The position numbers and the translations under genes are program-made. Source: Parelaphostrongylus tenuis (Eukaryota > Nematoda > Chromadorea > Rhabditida > Metastrongylidae). Taken from it: 64,000 nucleotides of DNA. A model generated the notes under the pieces. The model was not told where the DNA came from. It ran no database searches and worked only from the letters and a program-made list of their open reading frames with translations. Location of the stretch: contig JAHQIW010004388.1 of NCBI GenBank assembly GCA_019055375.1, positions 62,001 to 126,000 of the forward strand, in the 5' to 3' direction. This document shows, piece by piece, positions 33,480-44,803 of the stretch (within the stretch, counting starts at the first letter, position 1; the number at the start of each line of letters is the position of its first letter).

Positions 33480-34200
33480 AAAGCCATTTACGTGTGTTTA
33501 GAAAGTGACGTCTTTTATGACACTTCTTTCCCATACCAGCTGAGTACTTTTCCATTGACAAGAACTATTGACGTGGCGAGTAATATGACATTCGTCATTC
33601 TCTATCAATCAGTATTTTTATGGAAACCCTTTCTTTTAAGTGACATCGACCCAAAAAGCAGACTTGGAGAGCACGATTCGAGTCTGGCTTCTACACACAT
33701 CGACTTTCTCAAAGTCGTTACTAGGACGTTCGTCTAAGTGACGACAACTTGTTGACTTCGACAAAGAGCTGAAGAACTTCTTTGCTGATTTTAATGTTAG
33801 CGAATCGTAAAATACGAATTTGTCGTGTACGGTGAAGTCTACTGGCTTTTGTACCAAATTTTCCACCTTTCCAGTTTGTTTCGAATGATGTGCGACCCTA
33901 GAGTGGTCATTAGTGAATTCTTTAGCGACATTTGTTGAGGTACTAAAAGGATCAGCTGTGATGATTGCATCCGATTGGCCGTCGTCAATTTCCCATAGCC
34001 GACCACTACATCATTTTCAAGGCTGTCGTCTCGTTCACGGTTTTACGAACCCACCACAGCAATGAACATTCTTTAGCAGTTCTTGGGGTAAATGCGTTGA
34101 TAATCGTACGAGTTGTCTCTGCTGCTTTCGCACCATTCCAAATTCACCCCGAAACCGCTATTTCTTCTATACCAACCAAAATCTTTTCCGTAGCCTAAAA
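33480..34200 (-). pseudogene. Degenerate mariner transposase, N-terminal half
   Basis: Minus strand, across frames: WNGAKAAETTRTIINAFTPR then TAKECSLLWWVRKTVNE, the paired helix-turn-helix start of a mariner transposase, then a SLENDVVVGYGKL region and LMTTLGSHIIRNKLERWK matching the second DNA-binding helix region. Several stops and frameshifts; inactive. It differs from the copy at 17.5-18.0 kb in the part retained. Confidence 0.5.
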
Positions 34201-34408
34201 TAAACTTAGTAAAACGTCATTAGCAACAGATTATCTAGAGAGAAATGCCCAATAAATATAGCATAAACACATTCATTTGAGAATTTATCCAAATATCATA
34301 CCTTTCGTTTGAATGTTCATTTAAGACCACACAAAAATTTCAACATATCTCGTAATTATTATTTGAGCCAACATGTCATGAGGTCCGCTAAACGAGCTGA
34401 CCCATAAA

Positions 34409-34452
34409 GCCCGACACACGTGTTTCTACCCCGACGGTCTCATCAGCCGGGC
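34409..34452 (-). ncRNA. Degenerate hammerhead (left arm, family E copy 2)
   Basis: Minus strand: core CTGATGA, stem II ACC/GGT with a mismatched closing pair, an intact GAAAC, then ACACGTGT followed by G at the cleavage position, which the hammerhead consensus excludes. Probably inactive. Confidence 0.4.
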
Positions 34453-34734
34453 GGTGGCCTTCGTCCTCAGCCAATCCCCTCGAGGCGCTCAGTCATCCAC
34501 ACTGAGTGTAGGCGACAATGAACACCTTATAATGTCTGTCTCGTGAAATTATCACCGAACAGACAGTGTTGTGCACTCGATTGTTCTTGGTCAGTATCGT
34601 TAGTATATCATAACTGTCGTTTCGAGTGTTTTCTTTTCATTTCACTCGACAGACAATCTAAATGTTCGTCGTTGCCTACTCATAGTGTGGGGGACTGAGC
34701 GCCCCGAGAGGATTGGCTGAGGACGAAGGCCACC

Positions 34735-34779
34735 ACCCGACTGATGAGACCGTCGGGGTCAAAACACATGTGTCGGGCT
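34735..34779 (+). ncRNA. Near-complete hammerhead (right arm, family E copy 2)
   Basis: CCCGA, core CTGATGA (34741-34747), perfect stem II GACC (34748-34751) and GGTC (34757-34760), then AAAAC where GAAAC is needed, ACACATGTG, and TCGGGC. The single G12 to A change and a 1-base shift before stem I probably block cleavage. Confidence 0.45.
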
Positions 34780-34850
34780 TTATGGGTCAGCCCGTTTAGC
34801 GGGCCTCACGACATGTTGGCTCAAATAATAATCACGAGATATCTCGAAAT

Positions 34851-36412
34851 TCTTCCCAATATCAAACGGCAAGTTGTTAAAACCGCCATTACATTTGCGC
34901 CAATCTAATATATCGATGCTCGCAACTTTTTTTGGCTTCGTTTGTAAAGAAACTTCTTCCTATTGGCACACCTCCATGGAAATCTGTAGAATACCTTGTG
35001 ATTACTAAACCGTAGCATGTTTAAAAGATTGACAGAATGATCTTTTCGGGCAAAAACTGGCCTGATATCGACGAGATTCGACATAAAATGCATCATTTGC
35101 TTTCATACTTCGTTACCAAAAAAATTCCTTACTGAATATCGCTGAACCTCTTTTTGCACGGATAATTCTGCAGACAAACAAAATGAGCAGCAAAACTCAG
35201 TCTCAGTGACCGTACTATCTCCACCGCCTCTTTATTTACACAGTAATTCAAAAATGTTAAGAAACATTTATCTTCCTATTTTGCAATTCGTTGTAGCCAT
35301 TGATGATAGTGAAGAAACATAGTTTCGTGAAGCACAGCGCGTGGGAAACATAGTCGTAATATGAATGGTACAGGGTTGTTAAAAGGCTTTTCTGGAAAAC
35401 AAGCACATTTTGAACTCATTGAAATTCACAATGTTCAAATGTCGCTAACAGTTTGAATTATAAGTCCTGTCCAGTGAAATGTATAGGATTATGTTCCGTG
35501 CGTTGGGCGTTCGTATGATTCTCATTTATATTGGGCTGAACAACGCTTTCTTTCTAGACTTCTACTGACGTTCAAATAGCGTAAATTTCGGTTCCTTACA
35601 AAATGTACTTGATTTTCGGAAAAGTCTTTTTACAACCCTGTAGCACTTATGATAAGGTTATGTCTCCCACGCGCAAGTATCTACATGGGCCTTACAGCTT
35701 ACTATATGAATCCCACCATGTCCTGCATTCGATTACTTTCCTCCCATTTATTCTCCGCAAAAGTCTTTTCACGTGTTACTTCCGCCGCTGCTTGAGGATT
35801 TCGTCCTTTTTATAAATTTCAAAGATTGCTGTTTGAGATGACTCTCTTTGCAATCTCAGAGGGAGATGAATTACCGCGTTCTCCAAGGTCTTCGTTGATG
35901 ATTGTAACGGAGTGTTGTGGAAGTGGACTGGACCACTGCTTTGCCTGACCCGTTTGAGACGTCGTGTACCTGTGCTGGTAAACGATTGTACAGAGACTTT
36001 ATTGGTTCTTTCTCTTATAAGGGAACAAATGAAAAACTGATCTCATTCGCTGGACAAGAAGGTTTCATAGGAGTGTCAGTAAACATTCAAAAGTTTAGAT
36101 TTCTGGTTAGGTCCCCACATGTCCTGTTCTTGAAAACATGTTTCAATAACGCTGAGAAATTCACACAAAGCTATGCTTCAGACGAGCATATTTCTCGTCG
36201 GACGGGTTTTTTTTTAAACTATTAGTGATTATTCAATAACGTATAAGTTTGTGATTCCAACGCTGTGTTTATAACCTGACGTAGTCTTCATTTCGCTCTT
36301 ATAGCTATCTATGGAAACTTTTAGAAAAGACAGTACTTGCTTCGAAATGGTCGAGATTTGAGCTACCTACGATTATCAAAAGTTTAGCGAAGAGCCATCC
36401 ACAGATACCAGC
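34851..36412. other. Family C fragments, no gene
   Basis: Family C blocks at 35370-35490 (-) and 36010-36330 (+: CTTATAAGGGAACAAATGAA, CTCATTCGCTGGACAAGAAG). The rest, including a minus-strand open frame at 34905-35096, shows no recognised protein. Confidence 0.45.
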
Positions 36413-37540
36413 CGAGAAGCAAAGCAAATGGAATGTTAAACATAAGATTGTTTTCACTGCTACAATGCAGTGGGAGAGCCTTCATAGATATCAAGCATAT
36501 TATTGAAATAGCTGAGATTTGAGTTTTCGAATGGCCACTGAAAGTCTAAGAAAAAGTTTCTGCTTAGCAAATGAAGCGGTTCCTTACTTATAAGGAAACA
36601 AATAAGAAACCGCTCTTATTCACTGGAAAGAAACTTTTCATAGGAGTGTCAATAATCATTCGAAAGCTGAGACCTCAGGCTACAGCCTCACTTCGTCGCT
36701 TTTTGAAAAAGCCTTTTCTTAACGTTGGCACCAGAAGGAGAATTATTACGTTGCAGACGTGTATATTTCTCGCCGGACAGAGCTCTTTCTTTGGACTATG
36801 AATAATCACTCAATAGCGTAATCGTTTCCTATTCCAACGCTGCGCTTACATTATGAGAAGACCGTTTCTCTGAAGCGCAGCAGGTAAACGAAGTCCAATT
36901 TACAACTGAGACCAGGGTGGACTTTGGCCGATTCACTTCCTGCTTGCTGAGGCAGCCACATGCGTTGGCACGATGTCGCAAAACCGGTGCAAGGTTTATC
37001 GAAAAAATCCGTACGTAATTGGCCGAAGTCCACTTTGGTCGCAAATTGGAATCTAACCTATTATACCTGCTGTGCTTCAGAGAAACGGTCATCTCAGAAT
37101 ACAAACGCAGCGTTGGAATCGAAAACGATGACGATATTGAATGATTACTGATATTTAAAAGTAGAGCTCTGCCCGGCGGGAAATATGCACGTCTGCAATG
37201 CAAGAATTCCCTTATGCAGCAGCGTTAAGAAAAGGCTTTTTTGAAAAGCAACGAAGTGAGGCTGTAGCCTGAAGTCTCAGCTTTCGAATTGTTACTAACA
37301 TTCCTACGAAAAGTTCCTTTCCAGCGAATAAGAGCGGTTTTCTATTTGTATCCTTAAAATCAGGAGGAACCGCTTCATTTGCTAGGCAGAAACTTTTTAT
37401 TAGACTTTCAGTGGCCATTCGAAAGTTTGAATCTCAGTGATTTCAATAATATGCTTGATTTCTATAAACTCTCTCCCACTGCATTATAGCAGTGAAAACA
37501 ATCTTATGTTTCAAACTCGATTTGCTTTGCTTTCTCTGGG
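36413..37540. repeat. Large palindromic foldback element, family C, about 1.1 kb
   Basis: Arms of about 0.5 kb (36413-36925 and 37025-37540) around a short centre near 36975. Paired blocks include AGCAAAGCAAAT/ATTTGCTTTGCT at the ends, CATTCGAAAGTTTGAATCTC, GAAAAAGCCTTTTCTTAACG/CGTTAAGAAAAGGCTTTTTT, TCTCGCCGGACAGAGCTC/GAGCTCTGCCCGGCGGGA, and GTCCACTTTGGTCGCAAATT near the hinge. No transposase seen. Its right end abuts the duplicated segment starting at 37541. Confidence 0.78.
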
Positions 37541-37656
37541 GTAAGCATAAAAAGGTTGCTTTGTGCTTGATGCAATGAAATGTAGATTTGATTTTTTTTT
37601 CTTTAATGAACTAATGAACGTTTTCGCCTGCGTGGACCGCGAAAACATGATCTTTC

Positions 37657-37690
37657 CAGGCTCTAAAAAAGGCGAAACCGTCGGAACTCC
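37657..37690 (+). ncRNA. Hammerhead-like motif of PLE terminal repeat, decayed
   Basis: CCAGGCTCTAAAAAAGGCGA then AACCGTCGGAAC: the CTGAAGA core is CTAAAAA here and GAAAC is GGAAC. Related to 38463-38497 but not competent. Confidence 0.3.
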
Positions 37691-38264
37691 ACCTGATTGA
37701 ATAGATATATTGTAAAAATTCATGATCTGCTCATAAAGACAAAGAAAGGTTCTACCAAAGAATGCCGAAAATAGTAAGTGTCGGTTTGGGAATCACTATG
37801 CTCACAGTTACGGAATGTTCTGTGGGATACCCTGGAATTCGACTATAAACAATAGGGCAACATTTTTCTACACACAAGGATTGTGTGGGAAGAAAACGAA
37901 TTATAAATATGCTCGTCCCCGAACGAACATTAGAAACGGGCTGCCTAAGTATGCAACTATCTAATGCCCTATGTATTCAGTTGATTTCTTCTATCCAAGT
38001 ATCTCTCTTTAAACGTCAACAAATTTCTCGTGCCGAAAAGTAGTCATCTTTTGCTTTGTTATTGCTCTCGATTCCGTTTTTGGTGTGTAAAATAGTTCTT
38101 CCAACCACTCCAAGTACAACACTTTTATCTCACATTTTGTATTCAAACATTTGACATACTGACAGGAAATGTCAATGGTGTTCAAAATAGCTACATTTTT
38201 ATACAATAAAAAGGCAGAACAATTATTTAGTCTTACATACAAGTATAAAATAGTATTAGATGGG

Positions 38265-38540
38265 TAAGGTGCATTACGAGCCCATGTGATCTCCTTCGGG
38301 TGTTCTCCATTTGAATCATTCGATGGAACACATATAAAAGCGGTGACTATGTTGAGAGCTGATTTTGTGCTTGATGCGATTGAAATCTAGGTCTGGTGAC
38401 TTTTTCTAACGGAGTAATGAAGGTGTTGGACTGATTGGATTGCGTACAATTTGACCTTTCCAGGCTCTGAAGAAGGCGAAGTGTTGAAACGTCAGCTGTC
38501 AATTAAAGTTCAATGTAACACCTCGTGTTTGGCTTAAAGA
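38265..38540 (+). repeat. PLE-type terminal repeat with TATA box and hammerhead-like motif
   Basis: Starts near GGTAAGGTGCATTACGAGCC, has ACATATAAAAGCGG (TATA box) and, about 130 bases later, AGGCT-CTGAAGA-A-GGC...GTT-GAAACGTC-AGC (38463-38497). The homologous unit at 57213-57499 directly follows a PLE GIY-YIG coding end, which ties this repeat to PLEs. The ACGT of stem III is self-complementary and GCT pairs with AGC as a short stem I, as in small dimeric hammerheads known from PLEs. An extra A after the core is atypical. Confidence 0.5.
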
Positions 38541-38739
38541 AGAAAATCAGGAATTATATTGAAGCATACCGAGGTTAATAGACAGTCGGGCTTCGGAATT
38601 ACTAAAACGACATTTTTCTAGCCAGAACAACATCGCTTAAGTGGGAATACATTCTGATTAAATAGTTGTATAGAAACTAAAATTTTAAGCGTTAAACATA
38701 AAACATTCGGTAAGTAAGCACCACACAAGGAAGGCCTTC

Positions 38740-39440
38740 TACACTAATCCTCAAATGGGACTGCAGTTGTTCTGTAGTTCTTCATATTCCTGACGGTTCT
38801 TTTCCTTCTGTACTGCGGTTATCATCTGAAAGTAATTGTCTTTCTAAAATTTCTTAGTTTCGTCATGTTTACATACATGCCAGCTTTGTTCTGAACGTAG
38901 AGGTTCAGCTCTGAGAGAATCAAACGATTGGTTTGCTAGCACAATAATTTAGTCTCGTCCGCTTACATTAGGAGTCAGGTTGATAATGAGAAGCAAGGCG
39001 ATACAGAATCTACCTTGGGTTCACAAAGATGAACGTTTAAATTTCTTTTGTGAAATTTGCTCCTTTCTACTTTTTCAGTTGAGCCCAGAGCTAATTCTTG
39101 CCACAACATTCTGCCACATACGACTAATGTTATTGCTTCTATTATAGATGAAAGCCTACACAATTTTTGAGATTTACTTACGGATGATTAGGCAGTGAGT
39201 GGCCGGTACTGCTCGCACCTAGGTTTTCCACATTCGGTGGCATTGCACAGCATGATTATGCTCTTGCACTTTTCCTGCCAAATCATTCTCCAAAAATCGT
39301 CGACCGTTTCATTTATTGGTCCCTAAATCAAATTTGCATAACTGGTATTACCATTACCTCGTGTTTGTTATACTATTGATGCAGTTTGGTACCTGTACAA
39401 CTACATCCAGTGCAGCGGTTGCTTGAGACAATAGCCAGTG
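38740..39440 (-). pseudogene. Protein tyrosine phosphatase fragment (copy 1)
   Basis: The best exon is 39322-39182, with AG acceptor and GTAAGT donor, reading GPINETVDDFWRMIWQ, then KCKSIIMLCNAT and KPRCEQYRPLTA followed by a stop codon. This is the segment of a classical PTP domain between the QGP-ET-DFW block and the IxMLC strand. The next exon towards the 3' side may be 39140-39040 (LGSTEKVERSKFHKRNLNV). No catalytic HCxxGxxR loop was found, so only part of the domain remains. A separate 38760-38830 piece (EYEELQNNCSP) follows a TTTCAG acceptor but its place in a PTP is unclear. Enzyme activity is not possible from this copy. Confidence 0.62.
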
Positions 39441-41095
39441 TCTCCATGTATACATTAGAAAATTTGTTTGCTTTCAAAATTTATTGAGTTTCGAAAACAC
39501 ATTTTCCCAAATTACGTCACACATCTTTGCTTTGAATGTTTTTTATGCCTAGTGATAAATTTAGCACGTAAGCCCCTAGCAACAAATTATGCAAACGGAA
39601 ACTGTAGGAATTGAAGTCGAAGCATATGGCCTACTCTATATACATCTTATTTATCTATATTAGTACCCATTACGACTTATACGCCAAGCCAACTTTGGTG
39701 GACGATTTCTGGCTAACCGATCTAAATACGTATTGTTGACTTATGAGCGATGTTTTGGATATTTAACAATTCTCCATTCCACTTTTAATCATCAAGTGAA
39801 GTTAATGGACACCAGATAGGTCTCCTTCTTTTCGGTCACAAAGTTTTTGATAACTCTAGAGAGACGTCTTGAAATACGGTTAAAATACATAGAGAATTGA
39901 GTGAATTTGAGAGTGACAGTCGTTCAAATTTATTTATTCCAAGAAAATGTGGAAAAAGTTAAAGAGAAAGGCCGCAACTGTTGACCTTTTTGGATCTCGC
40001 ATTCGAATTTGTGCCTCTACCTGTTAGGAAGAAAAGCCTTTCAGAAGAAAGAGTAGCTAGTGTCATGCTGTTTAGAACTTAAGCACTTCCATTAGACCAA
40101 ATCTGCTATATTTTCCCACAAAATGATGCTTCCGTCTATCGTCGACAAAGGGGTTTCTGGTGTTATTACTCATCATGGTTGATCATTTTTGATGTCATGG
40201 ACTACAGTATCCTAAGATCATTTCTTCTCCTGATCCGCTACAATTGTCCTATTCGCCTCCCTTAATATAGTCACAACACCCTTCAGCCCACTTCAATACA
40301 ACATATGTTGCGTAGATGTACTGGATTTTCGGGATCTATTTGTCAGTCGTCTTTCTATCTGCGTTTCGTCGTCTTGAAAAGTGTTGGTCACCGCTGAATA
40401 AATATATGATGAATCATACTTTTCTAAATCCAAATTCATGCAATCTGATTGGCCCTGATGGAGAAAAAATGCGTCAAAGTATTAGCCGAATGAATTTGTT
40501 TGATAACAACTTCGTGATACTGGCTCAATCAACAAAGAAGATATGGTTGATAAGTAAGTTCAATGTTAGAGGAAAGTCGGTCATCAAATTATTATAAAGC
40601 TCTTGCAAGCCGATGATTGCACCGACTTCTATAAGATGAATTTTCAATGGAAAACAGTCATTATCACTGGATAATCACTATAATGAACAGCCGTCTTTCA
40701 TGATTGAAGCATTGTCGGGCAAAATTTTCATTTGAGCGGTGCCCCTCCGACAAAGATAATTTCTATTTAGTTATCTCAGATTCTCACTCTCGTCGGGCGT
40801 ATTCAAAATAAATAAAGTATATGGATCTTCACTGCATTATACTGGCGAACAGAGAGGACGTAAAACCTATGGCTTGAGGTCCACTGCAACGCAGTCGCAC
40901 TATAGTTGGAGCCGCGGCGGGGTCACCGGACTTTCCATCTCACCACGGTCGGTAGAGGGCTGCTGGTCTTGTTCTTGCAAGGATAGGAGCATCATCGAGT
41001 TGATCGTAAGCAATCCTCGACAAGTCATAAACATGAATATACCAGTTGAATATCGCGATCTGATCAGATCCAGTGATATTTGATGAAGCCAAATA
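39441..41095. other. Remainder of duplication copy 1 and flank, no gene
   Basis: Plus-strand frames at 40080-40600 are shared with the second copy at 56240-56830 but are interrupted differently, so no constraint is evident. From 40906 the sequence is unique (SWSRGGVTGLSISPRS-type frame) without a recognised family. Confidence 0.4.
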
Positions 41096-41461
41096 CACGG
41101 TACCTCCCTCTCTGATGGATCAACGCCTACAGCTTTGTTATTCTATCAGCAACAATGGCACTTCGTACTTGTTTAAATTCATTTTAGGCGCATCCGAGAC
41201 AACACTCTAATTTGCAGATCTGCTGTAATGTTGATCAAAAGCAGAACCACGTATTCTGGTTTTTTTGGTTCCAGTCGTTCACAATCAGTTTATCACTTAC
41301 TTGTTCTTGTTCTACTGCTGTCTCTCAGCTTGAGCTTTGGCGATTTTCCTGCTGTTCTCCGTTGTATTTTATCCGGCCACCTTCCGCTTGGAGCAAGTGA
41401 AGAAATGAAATATACTATGCTAGGCAAACGCCTTTTATACATTTTTGAGAAAAACACTGAT

Positions 41462-41582
41462 ATTGCTATCGTTATCGTTATCTTATCACTTGCTGTTGCC
41501 TTGAAAATGATATCACTTGCTGTTTTCCTAGTTGTAACCATCGTTATCTTATCACTTGCTGTTTTCCTAGTTGTTCCCATGG
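41462..41582. repeat. Short tandem repeat
   Basis: TTATCTTATCACTTGCTGTT and ACTTGCTGTTTTCCTAGTTG recur two to three times. The hydrophobic plus-strand frame through it (41228-41677) is a product of the repeat and not convincing as a gene. Confidence 0.65.
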
Positions 41583-42149
41583 TCATACAGCTTGAAAATC
41601 TTTGTATATTGTCTATTCCTAAGAAGAACGAGGTGGTAGCTCGGTTTCCTGTTTGGTTAATACTGCTCTGCTCATAAGTTCAATATGTAATGCAATATGT
41701 TGGGAGATTGCTGTAGTCAGTGCACTTCCAATGAATTCCGATTCAGTAATCTTCATTTTTTTCTTGAGATAATAATTGTTGTGTTCGACTTTTGGAAGGC
41801 ACTGATGTCATATATCTTGGAACTCTTCTTGCTTACGAAGTGCTTCAGCGACCGGAAGAGGTGATGGTCAGACGTAGAACGGTTCGAGTTTGAAGTGTGT
41901 AAAAGTAACTGTAAAATTTCGTTGTAACTGCAAGCGAAGAAAGGAGCCATAAGTGCGAAGTTGGCATTTTCATAAAAGGAGTGATAAGGTGAAAAGCAAA
42001 AAAGTTTAAACTAACTAATCCACCATTTTAAGATTACCTTTTTGACAACTGTCCTAATGCTATGCTATGCAGGGCCGATTACTCTAAAAAATTTGCTGTG
42101 AGTATGTGTCATTTAAGGCTGTAGTTAAAACTTGTTAATCTGTTTTTTT

Positions 42150-42320
42150 GTCGTATTCTTTTGAACGTTATGGAATACGGGTTGAACGCATTTTCTTACA
42201 ATCTCGAAGATAGCCTGGCTAAGTGTTCCACAAGGCGTACATTTTTCACTGCAGGGAGTGTTGAAGGGTGGGTCTCGGTCCCGCGCACGCCGCGACGAAC
42301 GTCATAACCACACGAAGCAC
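42150..42320 (-). repeat. tRNA-derived SINE, family B
   Basis: Minus strand: CGTTCGTCGCGGCGTGCGCG, CTTGTGGAACACTTAGCCAG, GCGTTCAACCCGTATTCCAT and AACGTTCAAAAGAATACGAC. The 5' head is eroded. Confidence 0.55.
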
Positions 42321-42529
42321 ATTACACTGCTAAAAGCGGTGAAATAAGTAGAATTCTGGTTGAAAGTGGGATTATGAGCCTAATGGAACCCCTTACTAGT
42401 TCAGAGCACAGACTTACACGCTGACAGTTGGTAGACCAGCATTCGCGTAGCTGAAGGTCTACTGTAAAGAAAAATGCAATTGGTCGGATCATATAGGAAG
42501 AAGAGAATCGATTTAACAAAAGGACTAAT

Positions 42530-42784
42530 TTAGGAGAAACTGGCCAAGAAACAATAGTCATGAATGCCAAATAAAAGTGGCGTAATGGTGATCATTTGAG
42601 ACGATACGAAAAATATCATAATTCGTTTCACAGCACTAGACTCGGCCAGCGATCCGAGGGTGAAAAATTTGAGGAGGTTGAGAGTTACAACAAGCAGAAG
42701 CCACTTGTGGATTTCCCCGAAACGATCGTTGCGAATCCTCCGTAGGATTGGGATACGTGTAAATGGCAGGCGCATTTTCATTTT
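42530..42784 (-). CDS. Possible first exon of a membrane protein
   Basis: Minus strand, starting MKMRLPFTRIPILRRIRN, then hydrophobic stretches WLLLVVTLNLLKFFTLGSL and IMIFFVSSQMITITPLLFGI, stop at 42530. A TATA-like TATATAAT lies about 35-40 bases upstream of the ATG. The pattern recalls nematode seven-transmembrane chemoreceptors, but no diagnostic motif is present and the plus strand is also partly open. An intron could join it to the frame at 42322-42560. Weak. Confidence 0.22.
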   Translation of the reverse strand, partial: KMKMRLPFTRIPILRRIRNDRFGEIHKWLLLVVTLNLLKFFTLGSLAESSAVKRIMIFFVSSQMITITPLLFGIHDYCFLASFS

Positions 42785-44114
42785 AGTATCAAAACATCTA
42801 ATTTCGTAGTAAAATTATATACGTCCGCTCTTCCACGTGATTTGATGAACTCCTGGAGAACCTATCGCTACTGAGTACGAGATATCGAAATCGACTATTT
42901 TAGAATGGAAGTGTACCTTAGAAAGATACCAAAAACACTTTTATCTAGCCGACGGTTAGCCATGTTCACGAAAATATCTCATCCGGTCCACAAGGTTCTG
43001 CAAGTTGTACTGAATCCTACAAAGAATTTGCAAAGGATTCAAGTGGTGCCTATGATGGAGTGTTGCTAGAAGAATACGTCATGAGTGCAAGCAGTGTAAG
43101 CAATACTATGTCTGCAGTGTTTCATCACTGCTCATGAGAGATGCATTCAAGCGCTTTAAATGTCCGAGTTAGTGATTTTACGACAATCATATCTCGTTAT
43201 TTGAGGATGTAATAACCGTAGATTGTTCTACGACGCGTTAACTGTAGGTTAAGTGTTAGGAATACAAATTCCATGCAATGACTGTTGGTGTTTATGGAAA
43301 GACAAGTTACTGATGATTGATGGTAATTGTTTTAATTGTCAGTTTTTTGAATGAATATTTTGATTAGAAATTTTACAACACAAGAGAGGTGTGGGTTAGT
43401 AATGTGCTTTTCTCCATCAAGAAAGTGCTTTACACAACAATCAATGCATGCTGTTTCACAAGCAACACTAAAAACACTTTCAAAGAAGGTCTTTCTAGAT
43501 GTTGTGCACTGTAGAGAATGTGTGTTCTTTGGTTGAAGTTTCATGACGTAAGCGACAAAAATGTTCAATAATAGTTGGAAATGATTCTTCTCCCAACGGT
43601 CACAGATTTAGGACTTAGAAATGAGGACATTTGGAATGAACGGAAATTTCACGTACTAAAAATACTTCACGGAAGTCATTTCAATTTTGTAACATTTTTT
43701 GTGATGATAAAATTCTTCTAGACTTTAAGCTTCCGTGAAAACTGCCAACAAAATCGCTGTGAAATTGTTACGATGGCCACTCTGAAAACGAAGCGTAGTT
43801 TCCCTTTTGTTGGTAAACAGCACTAAGACAGACTTTCATGGGATCAAGCTCAATATTGAAATTGTTGTTTCTCGGGCTAACGAATGGCAACTAAATGTCT
43901 GGCGAGAGTTGCGCGTTTGGTGAAAAAAAAAAACCACTAAATGTCAGCATTATTAGATGAGTTCACGCCGTTCTAAGTGGGTCAAGCACGCACTGTACCT
44001 TCAGATGACAAAGCCTGAACGCCTGACATGACATTTGTCCTGAATTAACTGTCATCTGAAAAAGAGTGTGTTAGGATTCTATGTAGCAAATAAGCCACTG
44101 GATAAAAAATATGT

Positions 44115-44803
44115 GTACTTATATGTTAGACGGCGATGAAATTCTAGGCCGATCTCATTCGCTGTACAGGAGCCTTTCATGGAAGCGTTTGTAATTTTTC
44201 GAAAGATCAAATATCTGGCTACAAGTGCACTTTTCCAACTTTTCAAAACACCCTTGTATAACGCTGTAGCATCCAGAATAAAATTTTGTTTCACACTCGC
44301 TTTTCGCCTTCATTTTCACTGTGAGTATAAAGAGCTGAAAGCACGAAAAGCGTATCAGCGTGTAGGGAATTTTCCGTATTATCAGAATCTATTTTTTATC
44401 GGAAGTTTCTGTCAATGCGGTGAAAAGATTCCCAACTGAATAATAATATTTCAAGCGCTATCGATCGCCCCACCTTCTTCCAATAAGCAAATTCTTCTCC
44501 GGAAAGCTTCATAGCCGGATAAAATGTGAAGGAAAACCACAGAGACGACTTGTTAGTAGGGTAACTGTCTGATCTACTGCTAGTGCGCTATGCGTTGAAA
44601 CGGCGGCAGTTGTTGTTATTTCATTGAGGATTTTTTCCACCGCATCAGCAAAAAAACTGGATAATGACGCATAATCCTGATACTACGAACAATTCTCTAC
44701 ACGCAGATATGCTTTTCGTGCTTCAAGCAATTTATACTCGTGGTGAAAATGAAGGCGAAAAGTGAGTAAGAAACGAAATTTTATTCTGAATGCTACAGCG
44801 TCC
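44115..44803. repeat. Foldback family C element interrupted by the RTE LINE
   Basis: Left end CTTATATGTTAGACGGCGAT (44118) matches the terminal sequence of the element at 24503. An inverted stretch at about 44690-44803 (GATATGCTTTTCGTGCTTCA, TTTATTCTGAATGCTACAGC) is cut off exactly where the RTE 5' region begins, so the LINE landed inside it. No right terminus was found beyond the LINE. Confidence 0.5.

Larger units (their letters stand above)
34338..34850. repeat. Foldback element, family E (copy 2), longest and best paired
   Basis: Ends ATCTCGTAATTATTATTTGA (left) and TCAAATAATAATCACGAGAT (right). The arms, about 190 bases, pair through GCTGACCCATAAAGCCCGAC/GTCGGGCTTTATGGGTCAGC, the hammerhead-like block, and CTGAGGACGAAGGCC. 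The centre holds GAAATTATCACCGAACAGAC and CTCGATTGTTCTTGGTC. No ORF inside. Confidence 0.78.
37541..40905 (+). repeat. Segmental duplication, copy 1
   Basis: Collinear, same orientation, with 53742-57785, about 16.2 kb away. Shared landmarks: GAATAGATATATTGTAAAAA, the PLE-type terminal repeat at 38265-38540, the phosphatase exon at 39182-39322, ACATTTTCCCAAATTACRTC, CGTCAAAGTATTAGCCGAAT and TTTTCATTTGAGCGGTGC. Mostly single-base differences and small indels. Neither copy keeps an intact ORF. Confidence 0.85.
41680..44100. other. Long stretch without a clear gene
   Basis: Apart from the SINE at 42150-42320 and a weak membrane-protein-like frame at 42530-42781 (listed separately), nothing is recognised. 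A 13-base A run lies near 43922-43933. Confidence 0.4.

Noticed and set aside
33636..33866. Minus-strand frame read as a separate gene
   Set aside because: Neighbouring frames on the same strand show mariner helix-turn-helix blocks; this is part of a shattered transposon.
41228..41677. Hydrophobic ORF resembling a membrane protein
   Set aside because: Its hydrophobic part is a tandem DNA repeat; no start context, splice sites or family.
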